From Pyropia yezoensis (taxonomy: Eukaryota > Rhodophyta > Bangiophyceae > Bangiales > Bangiaceae), in NCBI GenBank assembly GCA_009829735.1, contig CM020620.1, positions 12,707,420 to 12,771,419 on the forward strand: 64,000 nucleotides of DNA, read 5' to 3'. Every line of letters begins with the position of its first letter. Position 1 is the first letter of the stretch. Positions 42,074-50,774 of this stretch are shown here, in pieces. The notes under the pieces are model-generated. The model had not been told where the DNA came from. It made no database searches and was given only the letters and a program-made list of their open reading frames with translations. Position numbers and translations under genes: made by a program.

Positions 42074-42236
42074 GGTCTATCTCGTTCCGGGCACAGTACG
42101 CCCGGACCTTCTCAGAGAGAAGGTCCTCCACATACTCCCACGTATCGTCCTTGGCTTTGTAGCCAAACCAACGCACCCTCAACATGAGACGGTCAGTGTC
42201 TTCATCCCATCCGTGGTCGATGAACTTATCGAACAC
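42051..42236 (-). CDS. chromodomain piece downstream of pol, element C copy 2
   Basis: A short frame with FDKFIDHGWDEDTDRLMLRVRWFGYKAKDDTWEYVEDL, matching the chromodomain at the end of element B pol (YVKFVDHAWRDGRLYLRVRWFG...DDTWEP). Chromodomains bind modified histone tails and steer integration into heterochromatin in chromoviruses. The same arrangement is present in copy 1 (34522-34707). How it is joined to pol is not visible. Confidence 0.75.
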   Translation of the reverse strand: MFDKFIDHGWDEDTDRLMLRVRWFGYKAKDDTWEYVEDLLSEKVRAYCARNEIDPNSPPST

Positions 42237-42251
42237 GTACTCCTGCGGGCC

Positions 42252-45200
42252 CTATTTGGCCGCAGGCAGTGAGAGGAGGCGCCACGCTTCCAAAGCACGC
42301 GCCCAAGCTGGGTCGCCTGCAGGCGGTGGTACAACTTTGACCACGTCCTGTCCGTTCACTGTGCGGACCCCATCGTCACTTTCGATGGTGAAGCGCCGCC
42401 CATCAGTACGAAGGACCTGGTACGGCCCCTTCGTCTGGAATACCAGCTTACCCCAAGTTGGGGTGTGCGAGTGAACCAGCACCCAGTCACCCTGCTCGGG
42501 GACGTGCTTAGCATTGCGCACCTTTTTGTCAAAGGTACGCTTGTAGCGCTTTTGTGCTTTGTCCATCTCAGCCCTGACTTTAGGGATGAGGTTTTCAAGC
42601 CTAGCAGCGAACTCCGCCTTACTCTCAGTAGGAGTAGGCGTACTGCAACCATCCTCCCTAGTTGGGAGCGACCGCCGCACGGCAATAGACCGCACACGAC
42701 GGGGGGTCACAAAAGCGAGGGGTACTTCCCCGGTAGATGAGTGAACCTGCGAATTGTATGCGGTAGTAAGAATAGAAATGTATTGGTCCCACGTCTTCAC
42801 GTGCTCACTCACATAGTGGCGCAGCTGCCTAACAATAGTTTTGTTGAAGCGCTCCACCTGCCCATAAGTTTGTGGGTGGTAGGGGGTGGCATAGTTTGCC
42901 TTAACCCCCAACATACCCAGCACTCCCTGAAACAGTACAGACGCAAATTGCGGTCCATTGTCCGATAGTGTACTATCCGGGATGCCATACGCGGCAACCC
43001 AGTGATCTAGGAAGGCTGACACGAACGACATGGCCGTGATCCCTGCCAGTGGGATCGCTCGCGTAAGTTTCGTGAAGCGGTCACAGATGACCAGGAGGTA
43101 CTGGTTGCCCTCCTCGGTCACTGGCAGTGGCCCAAGGATGTCCATCGCCAACGCGGCGAAGGGCTCCTTGGCCGGGAACAATAGCATAGCCGTACTAGGC
43201 CGCCGTTCCATCAGACAGTTCTGTGCACAACTTGTGCAGGCAGCCACCCAACTGTAGATGTCCACCACCATGGACGGCCAGTAGTACCTGGTCCTCAGGG
43301 TCTGGTACAGTTTACTAGACCCCAGGTGTCCACCCGTGGGAGCGCTGTGCTCCCTCTCAAGGATACTGTCCTTGAGGGATGCGGGGACGACAAGTTGTTC
43401 AGCCCCTTGGAATACCCCCCTCCTCATGAGGAGGCCATCGTCTCCCAGAAAGAAACGCGTCTCCACCACTGTATCCAGTGTATCCCTCTGCGACTTGCAG
43501 AAGGGATCCTCGGCCTGGGCCTTCACCACCTCGTCCAGGGACAGGGGCAAGTACTTCTTGTTCCCTGGCGCCTCGGGGTTCAACGCCTGACCCGAGCGCG
43601 TGACTACCGCCACGATGGGGATGTCCTCATCGACTGGGTTAGTGTCCAGCCCCTCGGTAGGTACCCGAGAGAGGCCGTCGGCAAGGGCATGTTGCCTGCC
43701 AGGTCGGTACTCAATGTCAAAGTTGAAGGGTGCCAGTCGCACCCTCCACCGATTGAGACGAGTGTTCGTACAGTCCGTCTTAAAGATGAACTGCAACGTG
43801 CGGTGGTCACAGCGGATGAGGAACTTCTCACCCTCTAGGTAGTGACGAAGTGACGTCACCGCCCACACCACTGCGAGTCCTTCCAACTCGGTGACTCCGT
43901 AGTTCTTCTCGGCCGAGTTCAGCTCCTTACTGAAGTATCCCACCGGCAAGTACTCCTTGTCCGGCTGCTGCTGAAGCAACACACAACCAAGTTGGTCGTA
44001 GCTAGCGTCCACATCCAGGACGTAGTGGCCTCCCAACCTGGGAATAGCCAGGATAGGGGGCTTCATCAGAAGGTCCCGAAGAGTCTCAAAGGATTCCTGC
44101 TCCACCCGACTTGGGGGAGGCAGGTTCTTCGGTAGCGTTGAGCTCACTAGCTCATTCAACGGCTTCGACACCTTGGTGAAGCCCTTGGTGAAACGTCCGT
44201 ACACGTTACACATCCCGAGGAAGCTCCTCATCTGGGTCTGGGTCCGGGGGTACTGAGCCTTGCGAATGGCCCTCAAGTTCTTCTCGTTAACACTGAGACG
44301 CCCCGGACGGACAACATGTCCCAAGTACTCCACCTCTTGAGTGAAGAGGTGGCACTTACTCGCCTTCAGTGACACACCGGCGTCAGCAAGTAGCTTGAAC
44401 ACCTGGCCAAGATGGCCAATGTGTTCCTTCGGACTTCGGGAGAACACAATGGTATCGTCTAGGTACACAAGACAGATCTGCCACCGTACTCCGGCCAGAA
44501 TAATGTCCATAGCGCGCTGGAAAGTTGCCGGCGCGTTACACAGACCAAACGGTAGGCGCTTGCACTGGTAGGTACCACAGTGACAGGTAAAGGTAGTTTT
44601 ATGCCTGTCCTCCGGGGCAATGAGAATTTGCCAGTACCCCGCGTTACAGTCCAGGGTAGAGAACACGTTTGCCTCCCCCAGAGAGTCCAGACAGTCGTCC
44701 ATCCTAGGTAGGGGATAACTGTCCTTCACCGTGCTCTCGTTGAGCTTACGGTAGTCGATACAAAACCGGGGGGTCCCATCAACTTTGGGGACGATAACCA
44801 CCGGACTCGCCCACTCGGCGTTGCTGGCCTCGATCACATCGAGGGCCTCCATGCGAGCAACTTGCTCCTTAACGAGGGCCCTTGAACGAGGTCCTCCCCT
44901 ATACGGTTGTTGGCGTATAGGGGGTACACCGGGCTTCAACTCGATCCGGTGTTGGGTGGCTCTCATGAGTCCCAATTGACCATCCCACAACTTGTGAAAT
45001 TGGTCCAAGAGGCGTTCAACTTGAACCCTCAACCTGGGGGGGACACCCTCCATGTTCACATGGGGCCGAGGAGAGGCGGCCGGCTTGGCTTGATGCTTCT
45101 CCTTTCCGGACTTCGGGTCGCTACTTGCGCCCGCGTTGAGGGTGACCGCTACTACCGGTCCCTCGTGTTGGTCGATATAGCCGAACTTGGCTCCCGACTT

Positions 45201-46034
45201 GAAGTACTGGGGCGACGAGCTCAGGTTCATCACCTGTATCCTCCACGGGACTCCGGCTTTGGAGTCCATCGTGCCAAGGGCAACATGCACTTGGTGCTTG
45301 CGAGCAAGACGGGGGTGAGGGTGCACCAACCCGTTCCCCGTATAATCAGTTACAACGTCAACGTGCGCCACCGAGTTGGGGGGCAACGTGACTTTACGGG
45401 CTAGACGCAGGGTAGCAGTAAACCCTTCCCTCACAGGGCAAACAGGCTTCGACTGTGAAACTGTCACAGGAGCCACAGACTTTCCCTTACCAAGGATGGG
45501 GATAGTCTCCCCATTCATCAACTTGACCCAGTACTCAGGGCCACAAATCAAAGGCACTTGTGTAACAACATAAGGGGTACCCAGAAGCAGGGGTACCGAT
45601 ATATTCTCAACTACACCATAGGTCACGTCGACCTTATGGGTCCCCAACCTAGTTGGTAGGGTCACGGCACCAACGATGGGAAGTACCCCACCATTGATGT
45701 CAATCATATGGTCAGCTTTGGACCTCCAGCGTTGGAGCTTCACCTCCTTTGGTAATAGCGACTTGCGTATCAAGGAGGCTCCTGACCCGGTATCAAGTAC
45801 GATACGGGCACAACAGGCGCGGCCGGGGGCAAGTTGCACCCGTCCAGCCACCTGGAAGTTCTCACCCGTCAGCACCGCGATGACCCGACGTGGGTTTACG
45901 TTCTTGGGGAGTCCTACCCGAGGTGGGCGGACTCCCTTAGGTCGCCGCAGTATCCGGCACGGTTGGTTCGTCCTCCTGGCCCACTTGGCCGAGGCTGCCG
46001 TTGTGAGCTTCGGACGACCAGCCCCAACGGTCAT
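42252..46034 (-). CDS. pol: Pol of element C, copy 2
   Basis: 1260 residues from ATG 46034 (MTVGAGRPKL), whose ATGA overlaps the gag stop. Domains in order: aspartic protease (VLDTGSGASLI), reverse transcriptase (FCIDYRKLNEST; VYLDDTIVFS), RNase H (LDVDASYDQLG; RTLQFIF), integrase zinc finger (TGGHLGSSKLYQTLRTRYYW...CTSCAQNCL) and core (AMDILGPLPV; SDNGPQF; YGQVERFNKTI). The RT, RNase H and integrase are close relatives of element B at the protein level (for example RCDHRTL and DRFTKLTRAIPL), while the DNA is clearly diverged. The frame is open throughout. Confidence 0.92.
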   Translation of the reverse strand: MTVGAGRPKLTTAASAKWARRTNQPCRILRRPKGVRPPRVGLPKNVNPRRVIAVLTGENFQVAGRVQLAPGRACCARIVLDTGSGASLIRKSLLPKEVKLQRWRSKADHMIDINGGVLPIVGAVTLPTRLGTHKVDVTYGVVENISVPLLLGTPYVVTQVPLICGPEYWVKLMNGETIPILGKGKSVAPVTVSQSKPVCPVREGFTATLRLARKVTLPPNSVAHVDVVTDYTGNGLVHPHPRLARKHQVHVALGTMDSKAGVPWRIQVMNLSSSPQYFKSGAKFGYIDQHEGPVVAVTLNAGASSDPKSGKEKHQAKPAASPRPHVNMEGVPPRLRVQVERLLDQFHKLWDGQLGLMRATQHRIELKPGVPPIRQQPYRGGPRSRALVKEQVARMEALDVIEASNAEWASPVVIVPKVDGTPRFCIDYRKLNESTVKDSYPLPRMDDCLDSLGEANVFSTLDCNAGYWQILIAPEDRHKTTFTCHCGTYQCKRLPFGLCNAPATFQRAMDIILAGVRWQICLVYLDDTIVFSRSPKEHIGHLGQVFKLLADAGVSLKASKCHLFTQEVEYLGHVVRPGRLSVNEKNLRAIRKAQYPRTQTQMRSFLGMCNVYGRFTKGFTKVSKPLNELVSSTLPKNLPPPSRVEQESFETLRDLLMKPPILAIPRLGGHYVLDVDASYDQLGCVLLQQQPDKEYLPVGYFSKELNSAEKNYGVTELEGLAVVWAVTSLRHYLEGEKFLIRCDHRTLQFIFKTDCTNTRLNRWRVRLAPFNFDIEYRPGRQHALADGLSRVPTEGLDTNPVDEDIPIVAVVTRSGQALNPEAPGNKKYLPLSLDEVVKAQAEDPFCKSQRDTLDTVVETRFFLGDDGLLMRRGVFQGAEQLVVPASLKDSILEREHSAPTGGHLGSSKLYQTLRTRYYWPSMVVDIYSWVAACTSCAQNCLMERRPSTAMLLFPAKEPFAALAMDILGPLPVTEEGNQYLLVICDRFTKLTRAIPLAGITAMSFVSAFLDHWVAAYGIPDSTLSDNGPQFASVLFQGVLGMLGVKANYATPYHPQTYGQVERFNKTIVRQLRHYVSEHVKTWDQYISILTTAYNSQVHSSTGEVPLAFVTPRRVRSIAVRRSLPTREDGCSTPTPTESKAEFAARLENLIPKVRAEMDKAQKRYKRTFDKKVRNAKHVPEQGDWVLVHSHTPTWGKLVFQTKGPYQVLRTDGRRFTIESDDGVRTVNGQDVVKVVPPPAGDPAWARALEAWRLLSLPAAK

Positions 46035-47977
46035 TCGTTTCCCGCCGACTTGGCGTCCGAATCTGAGGGCGGGGAGGAAGACGACGAGTCCGAAGACGAC
46101 GTGTCTGCCTCCTCCGCCGAGGGTGTGGCGACCGCGACGACCGGTCGAGACCCACCCTCGCGGCGTGAACGTACTTCGTTCGTAGCCGACTTCTTACTCG
46201 CATTCCTAACAAGTTGTTGGATGCGTTTACTCAACTTGGGGCAATCATATGCCCAGTGTCCATCGGAGTTGCAGTTCCAACACCGATGGTCTGTTCCGGG
46301 AGGGGTCTTCCCAACTGGGGAAGACGAAGGGATACCCTGGGAAGTTCCCACGGCAGCTACCACCCTCTCCTTGCGGATTCGGCGTGCCTCTCTCAACTCT
46401 CTGGCCTGGCGAGCCTCCTCCCGTTCCTTGGCCAACTCTGCCTGACGCTCCTGGCGTTGTTCCTCCCGCAACTTGCGGTAGGCCTCGCCTCTGCGATAGG
46501 CGAACCTAGCCAACTCGGCCAGGGTCGCCCGGGCAGTGTTATGCTCCCGGGTCTCCATCCGGACTGACCAATGGAGTCCCTCCACAAACCGACTCTTCAC
46601 CACAGCTTGTGGATGAAGAAACCCACAAAGATTGTTGAGCTTACCGACTCGCTCCGCAAAGGACAACTCCTCCTCCGCCTCTTCCTGATGGGCTTGCGTA
46701 AACTCCTCGACTTGAGAAGCCAGCGCTGCCTCATCAACCATGGCTCTCAACAACCAGTTGACGACCTCCAAATAGGACGTCACCTCCCCAGCGCCTCCAC
46801 TTGAGGAGCTGGGCATGACGGACATAAGTTCTGTCCGCAGGACGCCCTTCGTAAACTCCTGTAGCATGTAAAAAGCCATGCCTTCACTTATGGCATTGTC
46901 GTCACAGGCTTTTGTGAAACGACGTAGGAACTCAAAGACACGGAGGGGGGGGGTTCCATCCCACTCCGCTTTGTGCCCAAAAGAATGAAGTGCATTCTTC
47001 TTGGCACGGCCCATGGCTCGGGCCTGGTCAGGACCATACACCACCGACTTGTTGTGGAGGGCGTAGGTCTCACAGTCAAAGATCCTCTGGTAGACCGGGT
47101 TGGCTACCTGGATCTTTGGCGGCACCTCACGTTGAGGGAACAGCCGCTGTGGCACTGGGGTAAGTTGACCCTCAGTGCCTGTAGTCCGGCGCGGCGCGCT
47201 TGGAGTAGCCGCCGGCGTTTCCGGGGGGAACTCCCCCATGAAGGGCGTACGCCCCACCGAGTATGGTGTGGCTCCCTCGTTGGGAGTCACAGGTGTCGCC
47301 CCCAGTTCGGGGCGACCCGAGATAGGCGTGAGGAGGGATTCCCCCTGTGCCTGCGGGCTCGAAAGCCCCAATCCGGTTTGGACATTGAGGCCATCTGGCA
47401 AACTCGCCACAATCTGATTCAGAATAGTATTCGTCATCGTGACCACCAGGTCCGGCAAAGTCTGCCGCAACACATTGGTCGCCTCCCGACGGACAGTTTC
47501 CGCGAGGAGTGGATTGACGACTCCAGTTGAGTCTCGGTCCGCCTCCGGGAGTCCACCTGAGGGGTAACCACGTTCCTCAGGGGTCTCAACCGGGGGCATG
47601 GGCGCGAGCCCATCGCCGACCAACGGAGGTCCGCCGTCCTCCGAAAGCCTAGTTGGCGACGGCTCCAAGCCAAAGTTGGCTCCAACCCGAGTGGAACCCG
47701 CGGGGACAGTCCTCACCCCTTGGGACGTTCCCGTTGAGTATACCACACGGTGGCCGGACTTCGGCCCACCCACATCAGAAGTGTCACCCGAGTGAACTCC
47801 CGACTGAGTCGGCGAGGCCTGTTGCCCGCCTGCACTTCCAGTCCTGCTGGCTTGAGGGACCTCTAGTCCCTCTGCGACCCCAGGTAAACCCACCTGTGTC
47901 TCACCAGTATTCAAAGGCACTGAAGTACGTGCGTCACCCGTGTACTCCCCGGACGACGGGGGGTCCGAGCTAGCCAT
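46031..47977 (-). CDS. gag: Gag of element C, copy 2
   Basis: 648 residues from the first ATG (MASSDPPSSGEYTG). A Pro/Thr/Gly-rich N-terminal third leads to the capsid-like domain (PLRVFEFLRRFTKACDDNAISEG; YLEVVNWLLRAM). A charged Glu/Arg coiled coil follows (LREEQRQERQAELAKEREE), then the zinc knuckle CWNCNSDGHWAYDC and an acidic Ser tail. Same architecture as the Gag of element B. It overlaps the pol start by 4 bp. Confidence 0.88.
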   Translation of the reverse strand: MASSDPPSSGEYTGDARTSVPLNTGETQVGLPGVAEGLEVPQASRTGSAGGQQASPTQSGVHSGDTSDVGGPKSGHRVVYSTGTSQGVRTVPAGSTRVGANFGLEPSPTRLSEDGGPPLVGDGLAPMPPVETPEERGYPSGGLPEADRDSTGVVNPLLAETVRREATNVLRQTLPDLVVTMTNTILNQIVASLPDGLNVQTGLGLSSPQAQGESLLTPISGRPELGATPVTPNEGATPYSVGRTPFMGEFPPETPAATPSAPRRTTGTEGQLTPVPQRLFPQREVPPKIQVANPVYQRIFDCETYALHNKSVVYGPDQARAMGRAKKNALHSFGHKAEWDGTPPLRVFEFLRRFTKACDDNAISEGMAFYMLQEFTKGVLRTELMSVMPSSSSGGAGEVTSYLEVVNWLLRAMVDEAALASQVEEFTQAHQEEAEEELSFAERVGKLNNLCGFLHPQAVVKSRFVEGLHWSVRMETREHNTARATLAELARFAYRRGEAYRKLREEQRQERQAELAKEREEARQARELREARRIRKERVVAAVGTSQGIPSSSPVGKTPPGTDHRCWNCNSDGHWAYDCPKLSKRIQQLVRNASKKSATNEVRSRREGGSRPVVAVATPSAEEADTSSSDSSSSSPPSDSDAKSAGNE

Positions 47978-48077
47978 GTTGGCTGACGGTCCGTATGACA
48001 CGGTCCAAGTCCACCGTTCCTCTGAGACAGAGAGCCCCCTACACCCGGGTGCACCCGGAGGTAAAGCTTACCTCTGT

Positions 48078-48094
48078 CCCCTGCTGCTCCACCA
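48078..48094 (-). promoter_or_regulatory. primer-binding site of element C
   Basis: On the minus strand TGGTGGAGCAGCAGGGG, 2 bp after the 5' LTR. It is identical to that of element B at 2710-2726. Confidence 0.75.
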
Positions 48095-48096
48095 AA

Positions 48097-49141
48097 TGTG
48101 GCAAAAACCACATGCACACACGGCACCCAAGTTGGGGCGGTGTGCAAGGGGTGCCTCCCGTGTCGGGGGAGCCGGAAGAAGTGCAAGTCGCACACACTCT
48201 GTCCCTGTTGTAGGGCAAACCCCCCACGGACAAACAAGAGGATGGTGTGTGGTCCAACAGTTTCTTGGTCGGGACGGGGACGCAGGGCCAAGCCCCGCTG
48301 TCCCTCCCCTTATCCCCCCAGGGTCCACTCAGAATCTCGCCACTCAGAATCTCCCACCCCAGCACCTGCCCACCGGGCCACACGAAAATTCAAGACGATA
48401 AATGCAGAAAACCCTCAAATCCAAATTGGATTTACTACTAAGCTAACTATCCCAAATGTGGTATAAAACTCGATCCTCTCAGACACGTGTCAATATCTCT
48501 CGGGGGAAAGGGACAGGTAACACAGAAAGGGGAACTACGAGAATGGTATGCCTGTTGCCTCACGTGCCTGCTCGCAGAGCAAACAGATACGCACGGTAGT
48601 GCACACGGGGAAGAGGAAAGCAAACGCGCAGTTGTCTTTTTCCTCAGGGCGCGGGCCAAGGGCGCCTCGCTGTCCCTCTTAACGTGCATCTGGGGGAGCC
48701 TCGGCACGTTGGCCAGGTAGCCCCCCCATAACCCCGAGTGGCCCCGACCCGAGTCTAACCTCGTCAGGTCGGGGGCCACTATCACTACTAATTCTATTCC
48801 CACTCATTAATCTCACACTCAAATTCTCTCAAATCAAGTCCCTCACAAGTATGCAAAAACCCATCAGCAATCCCTCTCTCACGTGTGGATAGCGTAGTCC
48901 ACCGCATCCCAGTGCCGGGCACGGGCCACGGCCGCCAACCATCACCACACGGCGGGCGTGTTCTGGCACCTGGTGCCCTCTGGTTGTAGTCCCGGGTCGG
49001 CGCCAAGTCGGGGCCAGGGATGCTACACCAAACTTAGGGAATATGGACCCAAATGCAGGGGGAGGAACGGATCAGGCTAGTGGCCTGCCGCCCCTTGCAT
49101 GGCACGTGTTGCCCCCCTACCTGGGGGTCAATACTGCCACA
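48097..49141 (-). repeat. right outer LTR of element C (5' LTR), split by a solo LTR
   Basis: The two parts, 48097-48456 and 49033-49141, add up to 469 bp, exactly the length of the left LTR. Between them is a solo LTR of the element B family with one copy of its target duplication. Confidence 0.92.
48457..49027 (-). repeat. solo LTR of the element B family
   Basis: 571 bp, the reverse-complement relative of the 573-bp element B LTR (TGTGGTATAAAAC...GGGATGCTACA on plus), with several percent of differences. The target duplication CCAAA is at 48452-48456 and 49028-49032. Nothing internal is present, so recombination between two LTRs has removed the rest. Confidence 0.92.
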
Positions 49142-49146
49142 CGGTC

Positions 49147-49863
49147 CGCTGACGCAGCAGCACCCACGAGTGCGATGCTCCTGACGTGATGCCGCTTAGC
49201 CCACCGGCAGACAAAGCCCGTGGACGCCCGAAAGTCCGTAAGCCCCATTTCTTCCGCAATCTCCTTCGCCCGACCCTTCAACAGCTCAACAGTGACCGGT
49301 ACGGTGCGACGGCCGCATGCCCGGACAGCAAGGAACCAGCTCAGCAATGCAGCGTCAAGGGCGGGGTGCAGGGCAGACCGAAAACGTGCCGAGCTCAGGT
49401 CTACACTATCCAGTCGCATCGCGGCAAGATACCTCTCACGACGGTACCACGTGTTTCTGATGGCTCGAGGGCACGTGGAGATGGGCAGCTCCTTCTGCAC
49501 CTGGGAGAAAGTCATCCCCGCGCTGCGCAGGCAGATAATCATCAGTCTGTGCCGCATGGTGACGTGGGCGCGCGGCACCCCGCCTGAACGCACTGCAGCG
49601 CCACGTAGCCCACCTCTCCCGGGCGGCGCTGCCGCAGGCCGACGCGCGCCACCCACATGCCTGGCCGGGCTTGCCGTTGGCTCGACCGCCCGGTCATGTG
49701 CCGTCGCGAAAGGGGAGTCAGCAACGCGCCCCCCCCGCTCTTGGGCCCCTCCGTCTGAATCCGCGTTCTCCGCGACAGCTGACGTGTCGCCAATCCGAAA
49801 ATGGACCACGACGGCTGCGGTGGCTCGAGCAGCCGCCCGGATCCCGTCCCGAGCGGCGTCCAC
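49147..49863 (-). pseudogene. pogo transposase, N-terminal DNA-binding part
   Basis: Minus strand, read from about 49863. A first helix-turn-helix (MRHRLMIICLRSAGMTFSQVQKEL...AIRNTWYRRERYL) is followed by a CENP-B/Tc5-type HTH (HPALDAALLSWFLAVRACGRRTVPVTVELLKGRA... RASTGFVCRWAKRH, at about 49350-49200). These domains bind the transposon ends. The coding sequence stops at the CGGTC target site of element C and resumes at 31743. The true start is unclear; the frame upstream is Ala/Arg/Gly-rich with no clear ATG. Confidence 0.85.
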
Positions 49864-50621
49864 TAGATGAGGACAGATGACCGCGAACGCTGCCTCCGCC
49901 GCCGCGACTGTGGCACTGAGCGGGGATGCCAGATACCCCCCACGTCAGATCCGACACCAGGTGCGTCGCGCTGAGCAGTCATTGGACCAATGGTTGCCTC
50001 CGCGCCGTCACGCAGCGATTCGACGATGCCGATAGGTGGCCGCTCCAGCATGCGGTCGTCTGTCGCGGATCGCCCCGCCGCCGCGCTCGCGCCGCGAGCC
50101 GGTGTTTCTCCATGCCTGCCACAGGCTCCTTGAGCCGTGCCTCCGCCCCGCGCAGCTCCCTGTGTCAGGTGTGCCATGATGTCGGCCGGCGAAAGTGATA
50201 GCAGGTCGCGAGCGATACGTTGCAGGTCAGCCAGCGACCCGCGCGCAATCCGGTCCAACAACGGCGCGACTGGGTGACTGGGGCCTGCCATGATCCCGGG
50301 GATGGGAAAGACCGGCCGGGGCGTTCCGGCAGGTGCAGGGCAGCGACAGATAAGAGCGGGGGGTGGGCGGCGTCACGCGCTGGGGATGGCGGGGGTGGAG
50401 ACGGCGGCACGGGGGGCCGGCGACGGCACGCGTCAGCGGCACCTCCCCGCACGGTCGGATCTTTTCGGACTTTCATTAGTTGATAACCACCTCCAATGTT
50501 TACAAGTTTGAGGCTCGGTCGACCGGGCAGTAGTCAATCGTATCAGAAAATATTCTGACGATTGCGGTCGTCGATCAACTCGTTATAGTGCCACATGGCA
50601 CTATGTAGGACGCCCCAGCAG
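49864..50621. other. 5' end of pogo element
   Basis: Between the transposase N-terminal part and the right inverted repeat. A 142-codon minus frame (49863-50291, MAGPSHPVAPLLDRIARG...) is protein-like at its start (LADLQRIARDLLSLSPADIMAHL) and could be an N-terminal extension or first exon of the transposase. A small palindrome (AGTGCCACATGGCACT) lies at 50587-50602. Confidence 0.4.
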
Positions 50622-50634
50622 CGGGGATTGACTG
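50622..50634 (-). repeat. right terminal inverted repeat of pogo element
   Basis: CGGGGATTGACTG, the complement of the left end, followed by TA at 50635-50636. Confidence 0.92.
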
Positions 50635-50687
50635 TATGCGCAGCAAGCAAAACGTTGATTGTACATAGATTTTGTCAAAACAGAAGC

Positions 50688-50774
50688 CACCGAGTGGGGG
50701 GCTCGAACCCCCGACCACCAGATTAAGAGTCTGGCGCTCTAGAACGAATTGATTACCGACTGAGCTAACCCGGC
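50688..50774 (-). tRNA. tRNA-Lys (CTT) with a 14-nt D-loop insertion
   Basis: Read on minus: acceptor GCCGGGT/ACTCGGT (with G-U pairs), D stem GCTC/GAGC, anticodon stem CCAGA/TCTGG with loop CTCTTAA (anticodon CTT), T stem GGGGG/CCCCC with TTCGAGC, discriminator G. The D loop AGTCGGTA is followed by 14 extra bases (ATCAATTCGTTCTA) before GAGC. Removing them leaves a standard 73-nt tRNA-Lys. There is no intron at the canonical 37/38 site. AAAA at 50677-50680 is a TTTT Pol III terminator in the tRNA sense. Confidence 0.9.

Larger units (their letters stand above)
31749..49141 (-). mobile_element. element C: tandem-like block of a Ty3/gypsy chromovirus with an antisense gene
   Basis: Outer ends TGTGGC...GCCACA are flanked by CGGTC at 31744-31748 and 49142-49146. 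Order on the plus strand: LTR (31749-32217), internal copy 1 (32218-38970), gap of 500 N (38971-39470), partial LTR (39471-39746), internal copy 2 (39747-48096), and LTR (48097-49141, itself carrying a solo LTR). Both copies read minus. Copy 2 has open gag and pol; its antisense gene is broken in about two places. Copy 1 has an open antisense gene, but its pol is broken in about three places and its gag is cut by the gap. The outer LTRs are both 469 bp and differ at about four sites, so the insertion is young. The block sits inside the pogo transposase. Confidence 0.9.
28382..50634 (-). mobile_element. pogo/Tigger-type DNA transposon, split by element C
   Basis: 13-bp perfect terminal inverted repeats, CAGTCAATCCCCG at 28382-28394 and its complement at 50622-50634, are flanked on both sides by TA (28380-28381 and 50635-50636). 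CAGT-type ends and a TA duplication are the mark of pogo in the Tc1/mariner superfamily. The element encodes a minus-strand CENP-B-like/DDE transposase: N-terminal HTH domains at 49147-49863, and the DDE core and C-terminal domain at 29741-31743. A 17.4-kb retroelement block (31749-49141) lies in the transposase. Without it the transposon is about 4.86 kb, long for the family. About 1.36 kb at the left end (28395-29740) is not transposase. Confidence 0.9.
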
